From DATAES01 sp036493595 (GTDB lineage: Bacteria; Actinomycetota; Acidimicrobiia; Acidimicrobiales; JACDCH01), in assembly GCA_036493595.1 (NCBI GenBank), contig DASXPN010000063.1, positions 1-64,000 of the forward strand: a stretch of 64,000 nucleotides of DNA, read 5' to 3'. A program made the position numbers and the translations under genes. The notes under the pieces were generated by a model. It did no database searches. It was not told the origin of the DNA and was given only the letters and a program-made list of their open reading frames with translations. How positions within the stretch are numbered: the first letter of the stretch is position 1; each line of letters opens with the position of its first letter. Below are positions 58,134 to 64,000 of this stretch, piece by piece.

Positions 58134-59321
58134 TCAGATGCGCTGGAGGATCGTCCCGGTGCCGAGGCCACCGCCGCAGCACATCGTGACCAGCGCGTTC
58201 GTGCCGTCGATCCGCTCGAGCTCGTGCAGTGCCTTGGTCACCAGCACGGCACCGGTGGAACCGAGCGCGTGACCGATCGCGATGGCACCACCGTTGGGGT
58301 TGACCGTGGCGTGATCGGGGCTGAGCTCGCGCTCCCATGCCAGCACCACCGACGCGAACGCCTCGTTGATCTCGGTGAGATCCATGTCGGTCATCGTCAT
58401 GCCGGTGCGCTCGAAGAGGCGATGCGTGGCATCGATGGGGCCCGTGAGCATCAGCACCGGATCGCTGCCGACGAGGCAGGTGTCGACGACGCGCGCACGG
58501 GGCTTCAGGCCGAGCGCATCCGCTTTCGCGCGTGTCATCACGAGCACGGCGGCGGCGGCATCGGAGATCTGCGAGGACGATGCCGCGGTGTGCACACCGT
58601 CGGGCCGCGCCACCGCCTTGAGCTCGGCGATCTTCTCGAGCGTCGTCTCCCGCAGTCCTTCGTCACGGGCCACACGGTGGGTTGTGCCCGTGGGCTTGCC
58701 GTCCTCGCCCAGATCCGGCGCATCGACGGCGACGACCTGCGTGTCGAAGCGCCCCTCGTCCCACGCGCGAGCGGCTCGCGCCTGTGACTCCACCCCGAGC
58801 TGATCCGTCTCGGCCCGCGAGATGCCCCACTTGTCGGCGATGCGCTCGGCGCCCTCGAACTGCGTCGTCCACTCGTAACGCGAGAAGTACGACTTGGGCA
58901 CGGCCTTGCCGACGCCCTCGCTCAAGCTCGAGCCCATCGGTACCCGGCTCATCAGCTCGACCCCACACGCCACGGCGACATCGACGACGCCTGACGCGAC
59001 GAGGCTGGTGGCCATGTTGGTGGCCTGCTGGGAGGAACCGCACTGACTGTCAACGGTGGTCGCCGCCGTCGAGACCGGTAGACCGGCGGCCAGCCACGCG
59101 GTGCGAGTGATGTTGAACGCCTGCATGCCGACCTGGCTCACGCAACCGCCGACGACCTGACCGATTTCGGTGGGGTCGATGCCGGACCGGTCGATCAGCT
59201 CCTTTTGGACGAGGGCCAGCAGATCGGCCGAGTGGAATGTCGACAAGCCACCGCCGCGACGTCCGATCGGCGACCGCACAGCCTCGACGATGACGACTTC
59301 ATTTCCACTGAGCTCAGCCAT
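58134..59321 (-). CDS. thiolase family acetyl-CoA C-acyltransferase
   Basis: A 395-residue thiolase. The nucleophile Cys lies in TVDSQCGSSQQATNMAT (near residue 90), the second active-site region is NPNGGAIAIGHALGSTGA (His), and CCGGGLGTGTIL supplies the final Cys. It cleaves 3-ketoacyl-CoA or condenses acetyl-CoA; the SRYEWTTQFEGAERIADKWG block resembles sterol/lipid degradation thiolases. Together with the dehydrogenase at 27 kb it supports active fatty or sterol acyl degradation. Confidence 0.94.
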   Translation of the reverse strand: MAELSGNEVVIVEAVRSPIGRRGGGLSTFHSADLLALVQKELIDRSGIDPTEIGQVVGGCVSQVGMQAFNITRTAWLAAGLPVSTAATTVDSQCGSSQQATNMATSLVASGVVDVAVACGVELMSRVPMGSSLSEGVGKAVPKSYFSRYEWTTQFEGAERIADKWGISRAETDQLGVESQARAARAWDEGRFDTQVVAVDAPDLGEDGKPTGTTHRVARDEGLRETTLEKIAELKAVARPDGVHTAASSSQISDAAAAVLVMTRAKADALGLKPRARVVDTCLVGSDPVLMLTGPIDATHRLFERTGMTMTDMDLTEINEAFASVVLAWERELSPDHATVNPNGGAIAIGHALGSTGAVLVTKALHELERIDGTNALVTMCCGGGLGTGTILQRI

Positions 59322-59344
59322 TCGGGCAGCCTACGGCAGCGCCC

Positions 59345-59611
59345 TCAGCGACGGCGATGTCGCTCGTTGAGCCCGAGCGCCTGCATGAGGAACAACAGGA
59401 CGCACGCGCCGACGAAGGCGACGAGGATCGACCACAGCCCGAAATCGGTGATGCCGTTGCCGCCGATGGCGTTGAACAGCGCCCCACCGAGGATGCCGCC
59501 GAGGATGCCCACGACCATGGTGCCGAGACATCCGTACCGCTCGGAGCTCGTGGCTCGTCGTGCGAGGCTGCCCGCCAGCAGCCCGACGACGATCCAGCCG
59601 ATGACGCCCAC
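59345..59611 (-). CDS. GlsB/YeaQ/YmgE family stress-response membrane protein
   Basis: An 88-residue protein of three hydrophobic segments: GVIGWIVVGLLAGSLARR, CLGTMVVGILGGILGGALF and FGLWSILVAFVGACVLLFLM, with Gly-rich helices. The family is also called transglycosylase-associated protein, with a stress-linked but unclear role. It is 23 bp upstream of the thiolase on the same strand. Confidence 0.9.
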   Translation of the reverse strand: MGVIGWIVVGLLAGSLARRATSSERYGCLGTMVVGILGGILGGALFNAIGGNGITDFGLWSILVAFVGACVLLFLMQALGLNERHRRR

Positions 59612-59633
59612 GCGGCGACGATAGCGGTGGCCG

Positions 59634-59789
59634 TCAGGCCGCGGCTCGCTGTTGGTTGGCCATCACCTTGCGTGCCTCGCGCAGCGCTTGGCGTGCTTCG
59701 GCCACACCACGGCGCCCGATGTCCTTCGTGGCGTCGTCGAGGTGCCAGTCGGGCGCCGGTGGCTCGAGGAGGTGGAGCTGTCGTTCCAT
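59634..59789 (-). CDS. conserved small hypothetical protein (51 residues)
   Basis: A short protein MERQLHLLEPPAPDWHLDD followed by TKDIGRRGVAEARQALREARK. I recognise the layout as a small recurring actinobacterial protein of unknown function. ATG 59789 is chosen; a longer reading is probably noise. It sits between the GlsB-like and amidase genes, all leftward, and may be translated from the same transcript. Confidence 0.55.
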   Translation of the reverse strand: MERQLHLLEPPAPDWHLDDATKDIGRRGVAEARQALREARKVMANQQRAAA

Positions 59790-59818
59790 GCCCACATCAT
59801 CCCCAGGGGGTGTGACAG

Positions 59819-61201
59819 TCACCCGACCGACGGCGCCACCAGCGGCCACGGCCGTTCGAGCTCGAGGGTGCGGGCGAGGTCGAACAACAGCGCGTCCTCG
59901 TGGTGGCGGCCGATGATCTGCAGGCCGACCGGCAGGCCGTCGAGCGTGCCGGCGGGGACGGAGCACGCTGGGTTGCCCGTGATGTTGGCGGGGATCGTGA
60001 GCGCGCCGTTGTTCTCCGGTCCGACCTGGAGGTCGCCGACCCGCGTGTTCAGGCCGCAGTCGGCCGGGAACGCCACATCCGGATTGGTGGCGCAGATGAT
60101 GAAGTCCACCTGATCGAACACATCGGCCATCGCCTCGTTCGCCACCCGGCGGTTGCGCTCACTGGAGGCGGCCGCGCCGAGGTTCATGAGCTGCGTCGCG
60201 ATCTCGATGCCGAACGCGATCTCCATGGTCAGGTCGTCCTTGCACGCCGGCCACCGACCTTCGAGATCGACCATCAGCGTTGCGAGATTTGCAATCGCCC
60301 ACTCGACGCCGAGCCCGGGCAGCGACACCGGCACGTCGACCAGTTGCAGGCCCGCGTGCTTGGCCAGCGCCTCGCCCGTCTCCCGCACGATCGCCTCGAC
60401 CTCGGGACGGATGATCGCCGACCCGAGCGTCGGCGCGATCACGACCCGCTTGCCATGCAGGTCGTAGGTCTCGAGGTTGCGCTCCCAGCCTTCGACCCGC
60501 GGCAGCGAGTACGGATCGCGGGAGTCGTAGCCGTTGCACACGTCGAACCACCGGGTGGCGTCGCGTACCGAACGGGCGAGACAGCCGACGACCACCGTCA
60601 ACGGTCCGACGAGCACCTCGGGTCCACGGGGGATGCGTCCCGCGGTGCCCTTCATCCCGAACAAACCGTTGAAGCCGGCCGGGATGCGGATCGAGCCGCC
60701 GCCGTCGCCGCCGGTCGCGATGGGCACGAGTCCGCCCGCCACCGCAGCTGCGGAACCAGCCGACGAACCACCGGTGGTGCGCGTGGGATCCCACGGGTTG
60801 CCGGTGACGCCATGCAACTTGGTAATGCCGACGTTGAGCCCGCCGAACTCCGACGCGGTCGTCTGCCCGAACAAGTTCGCGCCCGCGTCCCGCAAGCGGG
60901 ACACCATCGTCGAGTCGTGGTCAGCGACGCGATCGGCGAACACGAGCGAGGCCTCCGTGTAGGGCCAGCCCTTCACGGGGTCGAGCTCCTTCACCGCGAT
61001 CGGCACACCACCAAAGGGCTGGTTGACGTCCGCGCTGCGGGCGCGCTCGCGCGCCGCGTCGGCATCGACATACGTGAAGGCATTCAGCGCGCTGGCGTCG
61101 ATCGCCTCGAGGCACGACTCCAACGCGTCGACTGGTGTCAGCTCACCCGAACGGAATGCATCGACGAGCGCGCACGCATCGTCCAACCAAGGAGTAGGCA
61201 T
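59819..61201 (-). CDS. amidase signature family enzyme
   Basis: A 460-residue amidase. The Ser-cisSer-Lys triad is visible: Lys in VPIAVKELDPVKGW (near residue 75), then TGGSSAGSAAAVAGG (cis-Ser and nucleophile Ser region) and GDGGGSIRIPAGFNG. It hydrolyses amides, or acts in Gln-tRNA amidation; no gatB/gatC is near, so a catabolic amidase is more likely. ATG 61201 begins MPTPWLDDACALVD. Divergent from the thioesterase gene. Confidence 0.92.
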   Translation of the reverse strand: MPTPWLDDACALVDAFRSGELTPVDALESCLEAIDASALNAFTYVDADAARERARSADVNQPFGGVPIAVKELDPVKGWPYTEASLVFADRVADHDSTMVSRLRDAGANLFGQTTASEFGGLNVGITKLHGVTGNPWDPTRTTGGSSAGSAAAVAGGLVPIATGGDGGGSIRIPAGFNGLFGMKGTAGRIPRGPEVLVGPLTVVVGCLARSVRDATRWFDVCNGYDSRDPYSLPRVEGWERNLETYDLHGKRVVIAPTLGSAIIRPEVEAIVRETGEALAKHAGLQLVDVPVSLPGLGVEWAIANLATLMVDLEGRWPACKDDLTMEIAFGIEIATQLMNLGAAASSERNRRVANEAMADVFDQVDFIICATNPDVAFPADCGLNTRVGDLQVGPENNGALTIPANITGNPACSVPAGTLDGLPVGLQIIGRHHEDALLFDLARTLELERPWPLVAPSVG

Positions 61202-61216
61202 CAAGACACGTTTCGC

Positions 61217-61232
61217 AGTCCGAAGGCGGACT
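61217..61232. promoter_or_regulatory. AGTCCG-N4-CGGACT inverted repeat
   Basis: A perfect 6-bp-arm inverted repeat centred in the 55-bp space between the amidase and thioesterase starts. It may be an operator controlling both, or a chance hairpin. Confidence 0.35.
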
Positions 61233-61256
61233 TCCTGCTGCCGTAGGGTGACCCCG

Positions 61257-62123
61257 ATGGACGCCCGGCAGTTTCTCGGCCTCGAGCCGACCCACAATCC
61301 GCACCGCTGGGTGCTCCCGGTCACGCCTGCGGTGTGCACGGGTGGCGGGTTCCTGTTCGGCGGCTGTGGCCTTGCGGCCGCCATCTCCGCGCTCGAAGGA
61401 ACGACCGGACGTCCCGTGGTGTGGGCCACGTCGCAATACCTTTCGTTCGCCCGTCCGCCCGACACGATGGATGTCGACGTCACGATCGCGGCAGGCGGTC
61501 ATCAGGTCACGCAGGCACGCGCGGTGGCGCACGTGGTCGACCGCGAGATCCTCACCGTCAACGGCGCGCTCGGCAGCCGCCCGATCGAGGTCACGGGCCA
61601 GTGGGAGGAGATGCCTCGAGTCGCGCCGCCCGACGACTGCGCGCCACGCGGCTATCGCAACCCGCGTGACGACTCGATCATGCAGCGGCTCGACATGCGT
61701 CTCGCGGCCGGGCGCGACTTCCACGACTTCGACGGCACGCAGGGCACCGGACGGTCCGCGCTGTGGGCGCGCCTGCCCGAGGTGCTCGAGATGTCGGCGG
61801 CCACACTCGCCGTCCTTGGCGATTACGTGCCCTTCGGAGTCGGTCAGGCACTCGGTCAGATGGCCGGGGGCACGAGCCTCGACAACACGTTGCGCGTCGC
61901 CCGTCTTGTGCCCACTGAATGGGTGTTGCTCGACATCCAGGTCCACACCGTGCAGCAAGGATTCGGTCACGGGCTCGTGCATCTGTGGGCGGAGGACGGC
62001 ACGCTCCTCGCCATCGCCAGCCAGTCGTGCATCGTGAAGTTCTGGTCGCCGGAGGTCGAAGCTGCCATTCGGGCCGAGATGGGTGGCGAGCTCGATCAAG
62101 TGGCAGAGGACGGAGAACGGTGA
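61257..62123 (+). CDS. acyl-CoA thioesterase (TesB-like double hotdog)
   Basis: A 288-residue protein with two hotdog-type repeats: FLFGGCGLAAAISALEGTTGRPVVWATSQYLSFARPPDTMDVDV in the first, and LDNTLRVARLVPTEWVLLDIQVHTVQQGFGHGLVHLWAEDGTLLAIASQS in the second. This fits TesB-type thioesterases that hydrolyse acyl-CoA to free acid. Substrate chain unknown. It lies 4 bp before the LLM gene. Confidence 0.88.
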   Translation: MDARQFLGLEPTHNPHRWVLPVTPAVCTGGGFLFGGCGLAAAISALEGTTGRPVVWATSQYLSFARPPDTMDVDVTIAAGGHQVTQARAVAHVVDREILTVNGALGSRPIEVTGQWEEMPRVAPPDDCAPRGYRNPRDDSIMQRLDMRLAAGRDFHDFDGTQGTGRSALWARLPEVLEMSAATLAVLGDYVPFGVGQALGQMAGGTSLDNTLRVARLVPTEWVLLDIQVHTVQQGFGHGLVHLWAEDGTLLAIASQSCIVKFWSPEVEAAIRAEMGGELDQVAEDGER

Positions 62124-62127
62124 CTCG

Positions 62128-63099
62128 ATGACACAGCGCTACGGCATGACCATCCCGCTCGACGGCTTCACGCTTGCCGATCAGCGCGACTTGATCGTCG
62201 AGCTCGAGGATCTCGGCTACACCGATGTGTGGTCGGCCGAGGCCGACGGTGCCGACGGCTTCACACCGCTGACGCTCGCGTCCGTGTGGGCGCCGTCACT
62301 GCGCCTCGGCACCGCGATCATTCCCGCATTCACGAGGGGTCCTGCGTGCCTCGCGCAATCGGTCGGCTCGCTCGCGCAGGCCGCGCCCGGTCGGTTCGTG
62401 CTCGGCATCGGAACGTCGTCGAATGTGATCGTCGAAGGATGGAACGGCATCGCGTTCGAGCGTCCGTACGAGCACACTCGCGACATGGTGCGCTTCCTGC
62501 GCGCCGCGCTGTCGGGAGAGAAGGTGTCGCAAGAGTTCGACACTTTCAAGGTGCGTGGCTTCAAGCTGCGGGCGCTGCCCCCCGAACCGGTGCCGATACT
62601 CGTCGCCGCGTTGCGCGAGGGGATGCTGAAGCTCGCCGGCAGAGAGGGCGACGGCGCCATCATCAACTGGCTGTCGGCCGACGACGTTCGCACGGTCGCG
62701 CCGATCGTGCAGGCCGCGTCGCCGGACGGATCGAAGCGCGAGGTCGTCGCTCGCATCTTCGTGGCGCCGACGGCCGACGCCGACACGGTGCGAGCGATGG
62801 GCAAGTTCGCGATCGCGGCGTACTTGAACGTGCCCGTGTACGCGGCGTTCCACGACTGGCTCGGGCGCGGCGACGTGCTGGCGCCGATGTGGCAGAGGTG
62901 GAAGGACGGCGATCGCAAGGGTGCGGTCGAGGTGATACCGGACTCGCTGGTCGACGAGTTGATCGTGCACGGCCCCCCCGAGGCGTGCCGTGAGCACCTT
63001 CAGCGCTACATCGACAACGGTGTCGACACCCCGGCGCTGGCGCTCATGCCGTTCGGCGTCGAAACCCGCCAGGCCATCCGCGATCTCGCACCGCGGTAA
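62128..63099 (+). CDS. LLM class flavin/F420-dependent oxidoreductase (copy 2)
   Basis: A 323-residue luciferase-like enzyme: MTIPLDGFTLADQRDLIVELEDLGYTDVWSAEADGADGFTPL, LGTAIIPAFTRGPACLAQSV and FVLGIGTSSNVIVEGWNG. F420 versus FMN use cannot be decided from the sequence. ATG 62128 lies 4 bp after the thioesterase stop. A hairpin follows its stop, with a LexA-like site and the AlkB-like gene beyond. Confidence 0.88.
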   Translation: MTQRYGMTIPLDGFTLADQRDLIVELEDLGYTDVWSAEADGADGFTPLTLASVWAPSLRLGTAIIPAFTRGPACLAQSVGSLAQAAPGRFVLGIGTSSNVIVEGWNGIAFERPYEHTRDMVRFLRAALSGEKVSQEFDTFKVRGFKLRALPPEPVPILVAALREGMLKLAGREGDGAIINWLSADDVRTVAPIVQAASPDGSKREVVARIFVAPTADADTVRAMGKFAIAAYLNVPVYAAFHDWLGRGDVLAPMWQRWKDGDRKGAVEVIPDSLVDELIVHGPPEACREHLQRYIDNGVDTPALALMPFGVETRQAIRDLAPR

Positions 63100-63117
63100 G
63101 AGATCTCGCGGGAAGCC

Positions 63118-63139
63118 GCCGGCCAGCTCGCCGGCCGGC
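63118..63139 (+). terminator. GC-rich hairpin after LLM copy 2
   Basis: GCCGGCC and GGCCGGC pair around an 8-nt loop, 18 bp after the LLM stop. There is no T-run. It separates the LLM gene from the LexA-like site of the AlkB gene. Confidence 0.5.
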
Positions 63140-63152
63140 AAGGCGATAGCGA

Positions 63153-63168
63153 ACGAACACCTGTTCCC
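63153..63168 (+). promoter_or_regulatory. LexA-like box upstream of the AlkB-like gene
   Basis: ACGAACACCTGTTCCC carries the GAAC-N4-GTTC core but its last bases differ from the CGA of the consensus. It ends 14 bp before ATG 63183, a spacing close to that of the two mutasome boxes. Confidence 0.55.
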
Positions 63169-63182
63169 TTACACTGGGCGGA

Positions 63183-63782
63183 ATGCAGTACGCCCTTCAG
63201 GGCACTCTCCTCGGCAGTCTCGAGCCCTCGATCGACGCGACGTTCTCTGGCACCGACCGCGTGCAGCTCGACGGCGATGCGTGGGTCGAACACGTTCGCG
63301 GCTTGGTGGCGGGCGCGGATGCGCTCTTCGAGGATCTGCTGCAGCGGCTCGAGTGGCACGGCCGGCGGATCCGCATGTACGACAAGGTCCTCGACGAGCC
63401 CCGGTTGCACGGCAGCCTCGAGCTCGGCGTTCGGCCTCCCATCGTCGAAGAGATGCGAGTGGCGCTCGGCGCGCGTTACGGCGTTCCGTTCACCTCCGTC
63501 CGAGCCAACCTGTACCGAGACGGTCGCGACAGTGTCGCCTGGCACGGCGACCGCATCGCCCGAGATCTGCCCGAGGCGTTGGTCGGTGTGCTCTCACTTG
63601 GCGGGCGACGACGGTTCTTGTTGCGACCCAAGGGCGGTGGCCGTTCGGTGCGCTTCGAGCCCGGCTCCGGCGATCTCGTCGTGATGGGCGGGTCCTGCCA
63701 GCGGACGTGGCAGCACTGCGTGCCGAAGATGGCGGTGGCGCCGCCGCGCATCTCGGTCACCTTCCGGCACGCCTACGAGTGA
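63183..63782 (+). CDS. AlkB-like 2-oxoglutarate/Fe(II)-dependent dioxygenase
   Basis: A 199-residue AlkB-family enzyme. The iron ligands are visible as HxD in VAWHGDRIAR and a distal His in RTWQHCVPK, with the 2-oxoglutarate-binding Arg in PPRISVTFRHAY. SLGGRRRFLLRPKGGG supports the jelly-roll core. Family members remove alkyl groups from DNA or RNA bases. It lies behind a LexA-like site, so SOS or damage control is plausible. ATG 63183. Confidence 0.88.
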   Translation: MQYALQGTLLGSLEPSIDATFSGTDRVQLDGDAWVEHVRGLVAGADALFEDLLQRLEWHGRRIRMYDKVLDEPRLHGSLELGVRPPIVEEMRVALGARYGVPFTSVRANLYRDGRDSVAWHGDRIARDLPEALVGVLSLGGRRRFLLRPKGGGRSVRFEPGSGDLVVMGGSCQRTWQHCVPKMAVAPPRISVTFRHAYE

Positions 63783-63783
63783 G

Positions 63784-63805
63784 CTCTCGCGCTCCTGCGC
63801 GAGAG
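63784..63805 (+). terminator. hairpin after the AlkB-like gene
   Basis: CTCTCGCG and CGCGAGAG pair around CTCCTG, starting 1 bp past the stop. No T-run; may be an attenuator before the MFS gene. Confidence 0.5.
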
Positions 63806-63814
63806 TGATGCGAA

Positions 63815-64000
63815 GTGCGCCCGGTCCGACTGACCTTCTTCGTGTTCGGCGCCTTCTGGGGGACGTGGGCTGTCGTCGCGCTCGACGTACAGCGCTTCCT
63901 CGGCTTCAGCGACGTACAGCTCGGCCTGTTGCTGGCCGCCACGGTCTTCGGTGGTGTCGTCGCCAATGCCGGGGGCGGTGTGATCGCCGAGCGCCATGGC
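63815..64000 (+). CDS. MFS transporter, partial (3' end outside window)
   Basis: The first 62 residues of a reading frame that runs off the window, from GTG 63815. It shows VRLTFFVFGAFWGTWAVVAL, FLGFSDVQLGLLLAATVFGGVVANAGG and GGVIAERHG, the N-terminal helix, the loop between helices and the G-x-x-x-D/E-R-x-G-like motif of the major facilitator superfamily. Substrate unknown. Confidence 0.65.
   Translation, partial: MRPVRLTFFVFGAFWGTWAVVALDVQRFLGFSDVQLGLLLAATVFGGVVANAGGGVIAERHG

Noticed and set aside
1..64000. tRNA or rRNA genes
   Set aside because: No cloverleaf with a GGTTCRA-type T-arm and CCA end, and no rRNA-like stretch, was recognised by eye; a small tRNA could be missed without a scan.

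Overview
The window is high-GC, densely packed bacterial DNA. It looks like a chromosome segment of an actinomycete, plausibly class Acidimicrobiia (Ilumatobacter or 'Ca. Microthrix'-like). This rests on gene content: a mycothiol S-conjugate amidase (mca), the F420 biosynthesis gene cofC/fbiD beside gpsA (an order also known in mycobacteria), F420-type flavin enzymes, a WS/DGAT acyltransferase, a DUF222-HNH gene, an imuA'-imuB-dnaE2 mutasome, and LexA boxes of actinobacterial type (GAAC-N4-GTTC). No rRNA, tRNA, CRISPR array, insertion sequence or phage gene was seen. Many starts are GTG and many neighbours overlap by 4-30 nt.

Layout. 1-10.6 kb: PIN-PhoH ATPase, HIT hydrolase, a DinB-MOSC fusion, WS/DGAT, DUF429, GNAT, HU, small membrane and conserved proteins, a Ddn-like F420 enzyme, a methyltransferase, dienelactone hydrolase and a stand-alone NuoF-like flavoprotein. 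10.6-18 kb: a 386-bp gap with two related hairpins and a 20-bp tandem duplication, then lmbE-like, cofC, gpsA, a large six-hairpin-type glycosidase-like protein, an Rv1264-like adenylate cyclase and an LLM oxidoreductase. 18-28.4 kb: GH38 mannosidase, secernin-type peptidase, RpiB-like isomerase, GYD protein, EamA transporter, ABC1/UbiB kinase-like protein, selD, rnhB and acyl-CoA dehydrogenase. 28.4-35 kb: a TetR-type operator, a two-gene arginine/ornithine module (amidinotransferase-fold hydrolase plus TIGR00300 ornithine cyclodeaminase-like protein), AI-2E exporter, Nfu-N protein, old yellow enzyme and glutamate dehydrogenase 1.

35-43.2 kb is a DNA-damage mutagenesis region. imuA'-imuB and dnaE2 each follow a LexA box and are separated by an opposite-strand DyP peroxidase and an amidohydrolase. 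43-55 kb holds a REC-only response regulator, NTF2-like protein, K+-channel-like membrane protein, Ser/Thr kinase, CPBP-like protease, acylphosphatase, PEBP lipoprotein, DUF885 peptidase, glutamate dehydrogenase 2, mca, SCP2 protein, cupredoxin lipoprotein, tandem GNAT, ChbG/YdjC deacetylase and a thermonuclease lipoprotein. 55-64 kb holds a serine hydrolase-GNAT fusion, DUF222-HNH, thiolase, GlsB/YeaQ protein, amidase, acyl-CoA thioesterase, a second LLM enzyme, an AlkB-like dioxygenase behind a LexA-like site, and the start of an MFS transporter.

The most unusual signals are: (i) a ~49-nt palindromic element present twice, 11.6 kb apart and in opposite orientation, with a compensated stem substitution; (ii) the split arginine-to-proline gene pair; (iii) two related hairpins in the 10.6-10.9 kb gap; (iv) repeated 12-20 bp tandem duplications at gene ends; (v) the DinB-MOSC and serine hydrolase-GNAT fusions. 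Most of the rest is ordinary core and lipid/redox metabolism. All functional calls come from reading the sequence by eye; no database search was run.
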